NCBI GenBank assembly: GCA_017387565.1
Contig: JAFOEY010000032.1
Span: 62,001 to 126,000 of the forward strand
Source of the DNA: Lachnospiraceae bacterium
GTDB taxonomy: Bacteria > Bacillota > Clostridia > Lachnospirales > Lachnospiraceae
DNA length: 64,000 bases
Direction: 5' to 3'
The notes under the pieces were generated by a model. The model saw only the letters and a program-made list of their open reading frames with translations. It did no database searches and was not told the origin of the DNA. Within the stretch, counting starts at the first letter, position 1; each line of letters starts with the position of its first letter. Positions 26,387 through 35,938 of this stretch are shown piece by piece. A program made the position numbers and the translations under genes.

Positions 26387-29300
26387 CTATCTTTCCAAAT
26401 TTATTGTATGCAGTGTAATATGCAATAAATCTTCTTCTGACGTGTTTAAAACACCTTGATCAAACGATGCAGAGAAAAGAGAGTTGTTAGGCTGCTTAAT
26501 TTGTTCAGTTGGCTCAGTCTGTTCAACTTGTGCAATCTGTGCATCCTGCGCAACTTGTGCATCCTGTTCTGTTTGCCCATTAAGTTTTGTTGAATCATAA
26601 AGGTTGATGGTAAAACTGTCAATGTCGGATAAGATCCAGCAGGCATTCATACCAATTGGAATCAGAAGCTTTCCGTCACCATATTGGCAGGTTACTTTAC
26701 TGCCTTCAAATTTTTTTCCTTCGGTATCGGACCACTCTATGGAAATCAGCAAATTGGAAAGTTCATTTTCACAGAGTGTCTGGCTGAGCGCTTGCAGTTT
26801 TTGATTATCAAATTCCAGATACAGCACATCATAACTCATTTTGGGGATTGATTTTACTGTTTGAATATCAACACCTTCCTGTAATACATGATTTTCCATA
26901 AAGCTTTGGTAAGAAGCCCCAAAGGATGCTGCACTTAGACCAAAATCGGTAGGAGCGGTATTTTGGCGGTAATCATCAGATTGTATTACCAGTTTTGCTT
27001 CGGCTAGTTTCTCGTAAAGGTCCGGAGGATAAAATGCATTGTCATTTTGGCAATAAACATATCCGGCATCCAGCATAAAACGGAAAATGTAATAGTTATA
27101 TTCCGGTTGTATATAGAATACAACCGGCAATTGATCAGGGTTGGAATTCCATATCCTTTGCTGGGCTTTTAAGCTTCGTGCGGCGGGTATATAGCCGGTT
27201 CCGTAGCATTTGACACCGAGATAATCGAAAAAGCCTTGTCCGTCAAAAGCCATATAAGATACATCGTCAGATACTTTCTCACATTTTTCTATTACAGAAG
27301 CATATTCTTCAATATAATGAATTTGGTCAGCAACCATAAATCCGCGTCCAAGCAATTCCTGATAGCGTTTGGAAAGACCGGTGTCTTCGGATTTTAAAAA
27401 TGTATCGGGAACGGTATAGTAAGCAAACAATTTTGCACCATCATCCATGACCATATGACTCTCTCCATCGGGATATACCCAGAGATCGGGATTTTTGGTT
27501 TCTGAAACCTGTGCATACAAAAGCATGGGAATAGACAGACACAAACCGATGATTACAGGGTATTTACATTTTATAGAATTTTTCAAAGAAGCATTCTTCA
27601 CAGAATCATCTTTCAAAGTGTCGCTTTTTAAAGAAGAGAAAATACAATCTTTTTTTGATAGCAAATGGACCGGAAGGTATATTCCGATTATGGCAGCCAG
27701 GATTGGACCGGTTCGTGACAGAATCTTTCCGGTATCGGCACGAACAAGAGTATAAGTATATGAAATTACAAGTGTTATAATACCGGCAAGTAAAAATAAA
27801 CAATTTAAAATAGCTTGTTTCTTTCGTGATATTTCATCATTTTGTAGAATTTGATTATCTTGTAGCTTATGATTATCCTGTAGCTTATGATTATCTTGTA
27901 GCTTATGATTATCTTGTGGCTTTTGATTCTTTTGTAGCTTTTGTAAATTTAGTAGTTTTTGTAATTTTTGTAATAATTGATGGTTTCGTATAATCATACA
28001 AATGAAATAAAGCAGCAACCATATGGCAATTGCAGGTAACAGGAAACGAAGAGCCATATAGAGATAGTGGCGGATTGTTTGATGCCCTGCAAGATAAGGA
28101 AGGAAGTTTTCCGGCGCTGTCTGGTTGGAAAGGGCAATGCCATCAGCCAGAATGGTCTGCGAAGAATAAGTTAAAGTGTGATTTAACATTCTGAACAATA
28201 GCGGAAAACTACAGATAATGAGCACAAATAATAAAATGTAAGCTATAAGATAAAGGATGGATTGCTTTGTTTGACTTGTATTTTTCACCATCTCAGTTAG
28301 TAAAACGGATTGTGCTTTTGGTGGTCTGTTAATATGATTTTTTCTTTTGAGCTTTATCAGTGATACTATCTGCCATATTGCAAGCGGAAAGATGGAGAGG
28401 AGCACAGCTGCTCCAAACAGCGGATAGTATAGACCTGCCAGAAAGCTTCCAAAAACATAGCAGAAAAACCATGCAATGGGTTTTTCAATGAGTTTTGGCA
28501 ACGTGAGAAGCAATAACAAAGGAAGAACCATATATTGGCGGTTATAACATGGCAATGTAAAGAGAATGGCAAACATTATAGCCTTGGAACCACCTACATG
28601 CTTAGAAACAAGAAACATGGTAAGAATACAAAAAATAACCATTGTTATAGATATTGAGGGAGCATAATCAGAAATGGTTCCGTCCAATAAAACATGCTGA
28701 ATAAATCCATTTACGAAAGGAAATAGTCCGGAGACAGGCGTGTATGTTTCATAAGCGGTCTGGCCGTGTTCAAAAATCTGATTCCAGGGAATCATCTGTT
28801 CGCCGTGGTGATGTTGATCCGGTTGTGCATACATCGGCGCCGCACAAAAAGAATGATAGGCATAAATAACCATAGGAGTTACGGCGCAAATGATATCCTC
28901 TTTTTTATCTTTCCAAAAACGAAACAGATGGTAAAGCAGGGCAATGAAGAAAACGGTTGCTAAAACAAAAAAGAACAGATAATAGCCGGTTGCATATGGG
29001 ACTCGGATCATGGAATCATGGTAATAATATTTATCTATGAGGTAGACGGAAAAAAGTCCCGGAAGGAAACATTGGAGCAACAAAAGAATACGTTGTGAAA
29101 AAAGGTTGTCTATTTTAATGCGATCCGCGATACGGATACAGACGACAAGTACTGTGCCAACCAGAATTGACAGTGCATAAATCTTTTTAGAAGAAAATTG
29201 AAAACGGGTTGTTAACTGGCAACCGATGCTTAGTACGGATAATACTGTATAATAAGTCAGCATGTAAGTAAAAAGTGTCGGATAGAGTTGCACTTTTTTC

Positions 29301-29767
29301 ACAAAGAAGCAAATCACTACAATCAGCAAACCGAAAAACAAGGGGAAAGAGAATTTCTGATAAATCATCAGATAAACCAGAAACGGAATGGCAATTGCAC
29401 ATAAGTAGAGCATGTGATTGCCACCAAAATATTCTTGTAATCTGCGAATGATAGGGAATTGCTTTATGTTTTCCCATGATTTTGCAAGGGGACTATGAAA
29501 AGCAGTTTCTTTAGATGAGGTACGCATAATACATGTAGAAATATGCTTAGTTATAAGCGGAGAAAGAAACAATAAAGCGCACAACAAAACGGCTCCTCCA
29601 ACTGTAATCAGCCAAAAGAGCGTCAGCTCACCGGATTTATTCAGACCGGTCGCAGATACATGTTCAATGATGAAATCTGTAAATTGTGGTGTTGTACCTG
29701 AAAAAACAGGTAAAAGCTTTAGGCACAGAATTGCCGCAAGCAGGATAACAAGCAGTAATGCGAGCAT
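26387..29767 (-). CDS. Large polytopic membrane protein of unknown function
   Basis: About 1126 aa; the start at 29767 is chosen because GGAGGG lies just upstream of it, within the longer frame from 29791. The first ~600 residues contain roughly 14 hydrophobic segments, then a (HKLQDN)n repeat region, a further helix pair, and an external C-terminal domain of about 430 residues that ends in a Gln/Glu/Thr-rich repetitive tail. No glycosyltransferase DxD or other diagnostic motif was recognised, but topology resembles GT-C-type or DUF6020-like surface-polysaccharide proteins. It is the only minus-strand gene in its block. Confidence 0.7.
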   Translation of the reverse strand: MLALLLVILLAAILCLKLLPVFSGTTPQFTDFIIEHVSATGLNKSGELTLFWLITVGGAVLLCALLFLSPLITKHISTCIMRTSSKETAFHSPLAKSWENIKQFPIIRRLQEYFGGNHMLYLCAIAIPFLVYLMIYQKFSFPLFFGLLIVVICFFVKKVQLYPTLFTYMLTYYTVLSVLSIGCQLTTRFQFSSKKIYALSILVGTVLVVCIRIADRIKIDNLFSQRILLLLQCFLPGLFSVYLIDKYYYHDSMIRVPYATGYYLFFFVLATVFFIALLYHLFRFWKDKKEDIICAVTPMVIYAYHSFCAAPMYAQPDQHHHGEQMIPWNQIFEHGQTAYETYTPVSGLFPFVNGFIQHVLLDGTISDYAPSISITMVIFCILTMFLVSKHVGGSKAIMFAILFTLPCYNRQYMVLPLLLLLTLPKLIEKPIAWFFCYVFGSFLAGLYYPLFGAAVLLSIFPLAIWQIVSLIKLKRKNHINRPPKAQSVLLTEMVKNTSQTKQSILYLIAYILLFVLIICSFPLLFRMLNHTLTYSSQTILADGIALSNQTAPENFLPYLAGHQTIRHYLYMALRFLLPAIAIWLLLYFICMIIRNHQLLQKLQKLLNLQKLQKNQKPQDNHKLQDNHKLQDNHKLQDNQILQNDEISRKKQAILNCLFLLAGIITLVISYTYTLVRADTGKILSRTGPILAAIIGIYLPVHLLSKKDCIFSSLKSDTLKDDSVKNASLKNSIKCKYPVIIGLCLSIPMLLYAQVSETKNPDLWVYPDGESHMVMDDGAKLFAYYTVPDTFLKSEDTGLSKRYQELLGRGFMVADQIHYIEEYASVIEKCEKVSDDVSYMAFDGQGFFDYLGVKCYGTGYIPAARSLKAQQRIWNSNPDQLPVVFYIQPEYNYYIFRFMLDAGYVYCQNDNAFYPPDLYEKLAEAKLVIQSDDYRQNTAPTDFGLSAASFGASYQSFMENHVLQEGVDIQTVKSIPKMSYDVLYLEFDNQKLQALSQTLCENELSNLLISIEWSDTEGKKFEGSKVTCQYGDGKLLIPIGMNACWILSDIDSFTINLYDSTKLNGQTEQDAQVAQDAQIAQVEQTEPTEQIKQPNNSLFSASFDQGVLNTSEEDLLHITLHTINLER
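27853..27924 (-). repeat. 18-base coding tandem repeat, four units
   Basis: GATTATCTTGTAGCTTAT (plus strand) repeats four times, nearly exactly, encoding HKLQDN-type hexapeptides in the large membrane protein. The near identity of units suggests recent expansion by slippage. Confidence 0.9.
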
Positions 29768-30038
29768 AATTCCCTCCGGAACTGGTATCATGATATTGCA
29801 AAAGGGTGAAATTATATTTTGTTCTGCCCTTTTTTTATTAGTTTATTTTTGATAAAATAATAATGTATGCAGACTTCAAATTCAAAAACCTTACCATGCA
29901 AGTATGGACGTTTCTGATTTTCGTCTCTTGCATACAACATATGATGCAATCGAAATGAATTGTTGTCTTGTAATTTTTGTCCCTTGTATCATATCATTAT
30001 ACTCTATATTTATTTGAAATTAAAGTCGGAGTGTTAAC

Positions 30039-31646
30039 ATGAAATTAATAGAACAGATTACAAGCTTGTTGTATAAGAAAAAAGGAAGCAAAATAGGTTT
30101 TTGGATGGCTATGATATTGGCTGTTGTCACTGTACTGGCATCTATTTTGTATTTTATTTTCTTTCCGGATAATCTTATGCATTCGGATATGGCAGCAGAG
30201 GTGTTGTTATCAAAGCTACTTTCAGAAGAAGGCGGGCTGATTTCTAAAAACTGGTTTTATTCTACTGAAATCCGTATTGTTTATACCCAGCTTGTGATGA
30301 CACCACTCTTTTTGTTTATAAAAGATTTTGGTGTTGTAAAGCTGATTTCGGTTATTTTTTATGATGTTTTGCTGATGGTTGTTTTTTATTTTACCGGAAA
30401 AGAATTCGGACTGAAAAAAACAAATCTGTTTTTGGCGATGGCACTTCTTGCGGCACCTTTGTCCAATGAATATCTGGATATGATGCTTTTGGGAAATTTT
30501 TATACCTCCCAGGCTATCTGTACGTATTGTATGCTTTTATTCTTTTATCGTGCAAAAGCGAAAAACAAAAATATAGCGATTATCAGAAATGTATTATTAT
30601 GTTCGGCCGCTTTGATTTTGGGACTGTCGGGTTTACGATATCTGGCGAGTCTGTTTGTGCCAATGGTTTTATCGGTTCTTATGGCATATGTTTTTGACGG
30701 TAATGAAGATAAGGTTTTGGAAAAGGCGAAATACCCCCTGGCACAAAAATTAGTCGGTTCGGTTGTTCTGTGTTTTTTTGCGGGAATTGGTTTTTTGATC
30801 AATAAGTTATATCTGTCAGTGCATTACAGCTTTGACCAGACTCCCATAAGCTTTGTTCCAATCAGTGAAGTTCCCGAACGTTTTTTGACTTCTCTGCGTC
30901 TAATGGTTGAATTTGTGGGATATCGGGAAATTGAAGCAGTCAGCGGGCTTGGTATTGTGAATATTGTGAAATTTGCATTTCTGGTATTTCTTGTTTATGT
31001 GATTGGATTTGTAACCATACACAGGAAAACTATGCTGACGACGGCGCAGAGGCTGCTTTTATACTATTTTTATGCAATGTTTTTCATCAATTGGTATATG
31101 TTAATCTTTACGGATGTTTTGCAACAATATCGTTATTGGCTACCGGTTTATATCATTGCAATTGTTTTTGTGGGAATTTTTCTGCAAAACGGTATCTTTG
31201 CAACGCCTTTCGTGAGAACTGCCTGTACAGCATTAGTAGTTCTGACAGTGCTGTCATCTTTGTACGGAGAACTGTGGCAGGACACCAAGTACAATGATTG
31301 TGAAAAACGATACGGCTATATGGATTTTTTAGAAAAGAACGGATACGATTTTGGATATGCGACGTTTTGGAATGCAGAAGTGACAGAGTATCTTTCCAAC
31401 GGAGAAATACATGTCGGAAACTTGGGTGGAAATGAAAACGGTTCCGCACCATATGAATGGCTGAGCCGGAAAGAGTATTACCAAGAAGGTTATCATACCG
31501 GAAAAACCTTTTTGCTGCTTGCGCGCACAGAGGAGCCCGCACTGTTTCAAGGGGATATTACCATCATGACGGACAGTACCAAGGTCTATGAAGATGAATA
31601 TTATGTCATTTATGAAGGTGAAGGCATGTATCTGTTTTCTGAATAA
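30039..31646 (+). CDS. GT-C-like integral membrane protein (putative glycosyltransferase)
   Basis: A 535-aa protein with about 11 membrane helices. An early external loop holds HSDMAAEVLLSKLL and WFYSTEIR, acidic and charged residues in the place where GT-C enzymes (GT39-like) keep their catalytic aspartate. The C-terminal ~120 residues form a soluble external domain. A GGAG site precedes the ATG. It is followed by a CgeB-like glycosyltransferase 96 bases downstream. It probably uses a lipid-linked sugar on the outer face, which is inference from topology. Confidence 0.65.
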   Translation: MKLIEQITSLLYKKKGSKIGFWMAMILAVVTVLASILYFIFFPDNLMHSDMAAEVLLSKLLSEEGGLISKNWFYSTEIRIVYTQLVMTPLFLFIKDFGVVKLISVIFYDVLLMVVFYFTGKEFGLKKTNLFLAMALLAAPLSNEYLDMMLLGNFYTSQAICTYCMLLFFYRAKAKNKNIAIIRNVLLCSAALILGLSGLRYLASLFVPMVLSVLMAYVFDGNEDKVLEKAKYPLAQKLVGSVVLCFFAGIGFLINKLYLSVHYSFDQTPISFVPISEVPERFLTSLRLMVEFVGYREIEAVSGLGIVNIVKFAFLVFLVYVIGFVTIHRKTMLTTAQRLLLYYFYAMFFINWYMLIFTDVLQQYRYWLPVYIIAIVFVGIFLQNGIFATPFVRTACTALVVLTVLSSLYGELWQDTKYNDCEKRYGYMDFLEKNGYDFGYATFWNAEVTEYLSNGEIHVGNLGGNENGSAPYEWLSRKEYYQEGYHTGKTFLLLARTEEPALFQGDITIMTDSTKVYEDEYYVIYEGEGMYLFSE

Positions 31647-31742
31647 AGAACATATACAAATAAAATGATATTGAATGGGTTAGAAGAGCGCAAAAAAGAA
31701 GTTTCTGAAGATCGTATAAGCTGATTGTATGAGGTGATCGGA

Positions 31743-32945
31743 TTGTTAAAGGGCAAGATTGAACGCATCATTCTTTTCAAAGGTGATATTGAAACAACCG
31801 GATATTTTTCCATGCAGATGGAGAAAACGTTTCAACGTAAAGGATATCAGACCTACTTTTTTGATTATCAGCATGTAGCTGAGAGCGCAAGTGGTCTGCT
31901 ACGGTTTATAAAACGCGAAAAGACAGCGGTGGTGACCTTTAATTACCATGGTATCTGCGGTAAAAACGAGGTTGTTTATGACGAAGAACTCGGAGAATAT
32001 ATCTGGGACACCTTTGATCTGCCCTGTATCAATATTGTTGTGGATCATCCTTTTTATTATCATAGGTTCTTTGAATGGCTGCCCAAAAATTATTTACATA
32101 TCAGCATTGATAAAAACCATGAACGCTATATGGAAGAATATTTTTCCGGGATAAAAAGAGGACCTTTTCTACCTCTGGCTGGAACATCGCTTTATGAAGA
32201 CGGAAATTACCCGAAAATCAAAGACCGGAAAATGGATTTAGTATTTGCGGGAAATTACGAGCCACCGGAGAATTTTAATGTATATATCGAACGGATCGAT
32301 GATGAATATACGGCCTTTTATATGGGAGTCATCAACGAGTTAAAGGAGCATCCGGACAGACTTTTGGAAGATGTGATGAAAAAGCATATCTTAAGGGAAA
32401 TTCCGGAGGCAACCTTTGAAGAAATCCGGGAAACCATGGGAAATATTATTTTTCTGGATATGTATATCCGTTTCTTTTTCCGGGGTGAAGTTATTCGAAT
32501 TCTTGCAGAGGCAGGTCTTAAAGTACATGTTTTTGGAAGTGGCTGGGAAAAGCTTACGTGCACGAAAAAGGAAAATATTATCATTGGTGGAAGTTTAGAT
32601 TCGCTTGGATGCCTTAAGAAAATTGCTGAGGCAAAAATATCGTTGAATGTTATGCCCTGGTTTAAGGACGGTGCCCATGACCGTATTTTTAATACTATGT
32701 TAAACGGAGCGGTTTGTGTGACGGATTCTTCAATATATCTGGATACCATTCTAAAAGACGGGGAAAATGCGGCATTGTATTCTTTGAATTCTCTTGAGAG
32801 CCTGCCGGAAATGATCAAAGGTTTATTGGATTCTCCGGAGCGTATGCAAAGGATTGCGGACGCGGGATATCAGATGGCAAGGAATGGACATACATGGGAG
32901 TATCGTGCTGAGGAAATAATGAAAATTTTAGAAAGCATTGATTGA
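31743..32945 (+). CDS. CgeB-like glycosyltransferase (DUF3880 + GT1-like C-terminal domain)
   Basis: About 400 aa. The TTG at 31743 has GAGGTGA 5 bases upstream and is preferred to the TTG at 31725. The N-terminal half (FNYHGICG, VVDHPFYYH) resembles DUF3880. The C-terminal half has the GT-B pattern: VHVFGSGWEKL, SLDSLGCLKKIAEAKISLNVMPWF, and DRIFNTMLNGAVCVTDSS with the nucleotide-sugar-binding acidic residues. CgeB of Bacillus takes part in spore-surface glycosylation. Here it probably glycosylates a surface protein or polymer; cytoplasmic, no helices. Confidence 0.8.
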   Translation: MLKGKIERIILFKGDIETTGYFSMQMEKTFQRKGYQTYFFDYQHVAESASGLLRFIKREKTAVVTFNYHGICGKNEVVYDEELGEYIWDTFDLPCINIVVDHPFYYHRFFEWLPKNYLHISIDKNHERYMEEYFSGIKRGPFLPLAGTSLYEDGNYPKIKDRKMDLVFAGNYEPPENFNVYIERIDDEYTAFYMGVINELKEHPDRLLEDVMKKHILREIPEATFEEIRETMGNIIFLDMYIRFFFRGEVIRILAEAGLKVHVFGSGWEKLTCTKKENIIIGGSLDSLGCLKKIAEAKISLNVMPWFKDGAHDRIFNTMLNGAVCVTDSSIYLDTILKDGENAALYSLNSLESLPEMIKGLLDSPERMQRIADAGYQMARNGHTWEYRAEEIMKILESID

Positions 32946-32971
32946 AACCGCTGTGCGTTATATGTTATGAT
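32942..32971 (+). promoter_or_regulatory. Promoter of the single-domain response regulator
   Basis: TTGAAA (32942-32947), 18-base spacer, TGT-TATGAT (-10 at 32966-32971). It overlaps the end of the upstream gene. Confidence 0.6.
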
Positions 32972-33054
32972 ATAAAAAGATTATGTGATGTAAGTGTCAA
33001 AACACCCGACACCATATACATCATTATGTATTAGAAATAAAAAGGGGGTATACG

Positions 33055-33432
33055 ATGGAAGAAAAGAAAATTTTGGTTGTAGATGATGATCAGAATATGT
33101 TACAGCTTTTATATACATTCCTGCGGGACAGCTATCGTGTAACAACCGTGACAAATGGTCAGGAAGCCTTGGATGCAATCAGAAAAGAAAAGCCTGATCT
33201 GATGTTACTGGATTATTTGATGCCCGGTATGAACGGAAAAGAAACTTTGGAAATAATCCGTAAGGATGAGGAGTTAAAAGATTTGCCTGTGTTCTTTTTG
33301 ACAGGTGTTTCAGATACCAATAAAATCAGTGAATGTTTAAAACTGGACCCGATTGGATATATTTTAAAGCCGATTGGCAAATTCAGTCTTCTTGCTAAGA
33401 TACGTGCATATTTTGAAGAAGTTGACGGTTAG
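33055..33432 (+). CDS. Single-domain response regulator (CheY-like receiver)
   Basis: A 125-aa protein consisting of a receiver domain only. The acidic pocket VVDDDQN, the phospho-acceptor Asp in LMLLDYLMPG, the Thr in FLTGVSD and the Lys in ILKPIG are all in place, so it should be phosphorylated. It has no DNA-binding or enzymatic output domain, so it works either by protein contact or as a relay between histidine and phosphotransfer domains. Convergent with a hybrid kinase with an Hpt domain at 33621-35744, its likely partner. Strong AAGGGGG site upstream. Confidence 0.92.
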   Translation: MEEKKILVVDDDQNMLQLLYTFLRDSYRVTTVTNGQEALDAIRKEKPDLMLLDYLMPGMNGKETLEIIRKDEELKDLPVFFLTGVSDTNKISECLKLDPIGYILKPIGKFSLLAKIRAYFEEVDG

Positions 33433-33457
33433 ATCATTCATATTCTAATGAAAATCA

Positions 33458-33496
33458 AACACCTATGATAGCACTGATTCTATTATAGGTGTTTTT
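33458..33496 (+). terminator. Terminator after the response regulator
   Basis: AACACCTAT (33458-33466) pairs with ATAGGTGTT (33485-33493), followed by a T-run. Confidence 0.8.
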
Positions 33497-33542
33497 ATTA
33501 GTTGGACATTTTTCTGCCGGTGTTATATATTTATCATCTACT

Positions 33543-33581
33543 AAAAAAAGAAAAAAGGGTACATACCCTTTTTTCTTTTTT
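33543..33581. terminator. Bidirectional terminator between the convergent regulator and kinase genes
   Basis: An A-rich arm, GGGTA, a two-base loop, TACCC and a T-rich arm form a near-perfect palindrome, giving a hairpin and T-tract on both strands. Confidence 0.85.
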
Positions 33582-33587
33582 ACTTTT

Positions 33588-33621
33588 CGGATTTGTGTTC
33601 CCAATATATATCTTTGCCCGC
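33588..33621 (+). repeat. Family B end fragment at the kinase 3' end
   Basis: CGGATTTGTGTTCCCAATAT and the following ATATCTTTGCCCGC match the left end of the large palindrome at 39637. The fragment abuts the stop codon of the histidine kinase gene. Confidence 0.7.
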
Positions 33622-35744
33622 TAATTATCAGATGTTTCGTCGTTATTATCTTTGGCTTTGGCTTCTTCGATAGCGCGTGCAACGTTTTCGTCAACTTCCG
33701 GAGTATCTTGTGTTTCTTCTTCCGGTTTTACTTTTTCCAGATAATCTTCAATCTCAGCAACAATGTCATCGAAGAGAGGAAGGATATCCGCATGGTTTGC
33801 TTTGATAAAGTCGATATCATTATCTTTTCCGGCCATCTCCAAAGCTTTTGCTTTTTCAGATAAATCCAGTGCACCAATCATCTTTGAAGTACTCTTTAAC
33901 GCATGTACGTAGATGGTATAGTTTTTATAATCTTCCTGTTCAAAGGATGTAATAATATCGTTTTTGCTCTTGGGAGAGTTATCGTGGAAGGATTGTAATA
34001 AGAAACGGAAGGTTTCTTTGCTTCCTTCTGCGGATTCAACAGCGGAACGGACATCAATATGTTTGAATTTGTATTCTGCTTTGATTTCCTTGGCTACGGC
34101 ATCCCAGAGCTTACTGAATAAATCCTGTTCAACTTTATCATATTCTACCAGTACATAACGGTTTTCCGGCAGATACTGCAGAATTTTTTCTTCTAACGGT
34201 TTGCCCTGAATGGGTTTTGACATATAGTCAATGAATCCTTCGTTTTCATACATTTCTTTGGCACCGGCAACCGCATTGGCTGTTAAAACAATGACCGGTG
34301 TGTCAACGTTGGGACCATCAATTGCTTTTAAGCGGTGTAAAGTTTCAATACCATCGATATTGGGCATCATATGATCCATCAAAATCAGATCATAGTAGGT
34401 ATTTTCACATTTTTCCAATGCTTCCAGACCGCCCGATGCTTTATCAACCTGTATCTGTGTACTCTTTAATAAGCCTTCCACAACGGAAATATTCATGGCG
34501 TTGTCATCCACAACTAAAATGCGGGCATTGGGAGCAACGAAAGTAGTACGATATTTTTTGTGTTTTTCGCGGCTGTATGCATATTTTTCACGGAATTTTC
34601 CGATGGGCTTGCGGTCACGAATTCCCTGTTTTAATACGAAGGAGAAGGTAGAACCGGCACCATATGTACTCTGGACTTTGAGATCGGAATCCATCAGATT
34701 AAGTAATTGTCTGGAGATGCTCAGACCAAGTCCCGTTCCTTCGACATTGCGGTTACGTCTTTCTTCAATACGTTCGAAAGATAGGAATAATTTTTCAAGG
34801 TCTTCTTCCTTGATACCGATACCCGTATCGCTTACGGATACAATCAGATTAAGTGATGAATCGCCGGCTTCTTCCCAGCTTACTTTTAGAGTAACAGTAC
34901 CTTCATTGGTATATTTTACTGCATTTGACAACAGGTTTATCATAATCTGGCGAAGTCGTACATCATCTCCATATAGCAGATATGGAATAGTTTCGCTGAC
35001 AATCGTATTGAATTCCAATCCTTTATTAGCTACTTTAATGTCAAACATATTAATGACTTCGGATAATACGGTTGCGATTTCGTATTCGACAGGCAGAATT
35101 TCCATTTTGCCGCATTCGATTTTGGAAAAATCCAAAAGGTCATTGACCAGTGAAAGGAGTGTCGTTCCGGCGTCACGAATATTTTCGGCATAACCGATAA
35201 TGTTTTTTTCGGTTGCTTCGCGAATGATAATCTCATCCATACCCAGCACTGTGTTGATAGGGGTACGGATTTCGTGTGACATGTTGGCCAGAAAATTGGA
35301 TTTTGCCTTGTTGGCGGCTTCTGCCTGTTCTTTCAATTTCTGTAACTGGTTGTTTGTACGGTAATGTTCGGTGATATCGGTAAGCCATGCATATCGGCCA
35401 TCAAACTCTCCGGTATTTAACCAGTTGGAACGAATTTCGTAAATCTTGGAAAACTCTTCGGAAACATATTCTTTAGAAGCGAATAGTTTTTGAATGCCGG
35501 GCCGATCGGCAATTGTGTTGAGCCCTTTGATAGTCGGAAATAACTGTGCAAATTCATTGTTGTAGTAAAGAACACGATCATCGTTTGATATAATCAGAAC
35601 GGCTCCTACATCATGATTTAAAATTTCCTTTGTCGCCATTTGTACAGAGTTGGCCTGCTCCGGTTTATTACCTTTGTACAGCTTGAAAATAATAAAACCA
35701 GACGCAGCAAGAAGAAGTAATAGAATAATTACCAGAATCTCCAT
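33621..35744 (-). CDS. Hybrid sensor histidine kinase with receiver and Hpt domains
   Basis: A 707-aa protein. One N-terminal helix (residues 4-21), a PAS-like domain (about 40-130), HisKA with H157 in LANMSHEIRTP, HATPase with NLLSNAVKYT, DTGIGIKEEDL and GTGLGLSIS, a receiver (ARILVVDDNAM, phospho-Asp in LILMDHMMPN), and a C-terminal Hpt domain with HALKSTSKMIG. This is the ArcB/BarA-type phosphorelay layout. GGGAGAG precedes the ATG. The convergent single receiver protein at 33055 is the obvious candidate for the last relay step. There is almost no external sensor region, so the signal is probably sensed in the cytoplasm or membrane. Confidence 0.93.
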   Translation of the reverse strand: MEILVIILLLLLAASGFIIFKLYKGNKPEQANSVQMATKEILNHDVGAVLIISNDDRVLYYNNEFAQLFPTIKGLNTIADRPGIQKLFASKEYVSEEFSKIYEIRSNWLNTGEFDGRYAWLTDITEHYRTNNQLQKLKEQAEAANKAKSNFLANMSHEIRTPINTVLGMDEIIIREATEKNIIGYAENIRDAGTTLLSLVNDLLDFSKIECGKMEILPVEYEIATVLSEVINMFDIKVANKGLEFNTIVSETIPYLLYGDDVRLRQIMINLLSNAVKYTNEGTVTLKVSWEEAGDSSLNLIVSVSDTGIGIKEEDLEKLFLSFERIEERRNRNVEGTGLGLSISRQLLNLMDSDLKVQSTYGAGSTFSFVLKQGIRDRKPIGKFREKYAYSREKHKKYRTTFVAPNARILVVDDNAMNISVVEGLLKSTQIQVDKASGGLEALEKCENTYYDLILMDHMMPNIDGIETLHRLKAIDGPNVDTPVIVLTANAVAGAKEMYENEGFIDYMSKPIQGKPLEEKILQYLPENRYVLVEYDKVEQDLFSKLWDAVAKEIKAEYKFKHIDVRSAVESAEGSKETFRFLLQSFHDNSPKSKNDIITSFEQEDYKNYTIYVHALKSTSKMIGALDLSEKAKALEMAGKDNDIDFIKANHADILPLFDDIVAEIEDYLEKVKPEEETQDTPEVDENVARAIEEAKAKDNNDETSDN

Positions 35745-35896
35745 TTTGTTATCTCTCCCTTACATTTTTTAGTTTATACCCTAAATTTAAATCAGAATGC
35801 TTATCCTGCAGACAGGGGCAATTTCTGATTTACAACCCACATTTCAATTATAGCAAAATTCGAAAATCAGTAAAATAGGAAGAAGAGAGAAACCAA

Positions 35897-35933
35897 AAGA
35901 AAAATTGCACAAAAAAACATGCGATTTTTTGGC
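35897..35933 (-). terminator. Possible terminator for the deacetylase gene
   Basis: Read on the minus strand, AAATCGC and GCAATTT can pair (one G-U) around a T-rich loop, followed by TTTCTTTT. It lies directly downstream of the deacetylase stop codon. Confidence 0.4.
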
Positions 35934-35938
35934 AGTCT

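Noticed and set aside
26604..26804. Small plus-strand frames opposite the large membrane gene (26387-29767)
   Set aside because: They have no binding sites, and the minus-strand frame has consistent membrane-protein character throughout.
33489..33863. A 124-codon plus-strand gene after the response regulator
   Set aside because: It runs through the bidirectional terminator and antisense to the kinase 3' end; its Phe/Lys-rich composition reflects A/T runs.
34495..35193. A 232-codon plus-strand frame opposite the histidine kinase
   Set aside because: It is antisense to conserved kinase motifs, Ser/Arg-rich, and has no ribosome binding site.
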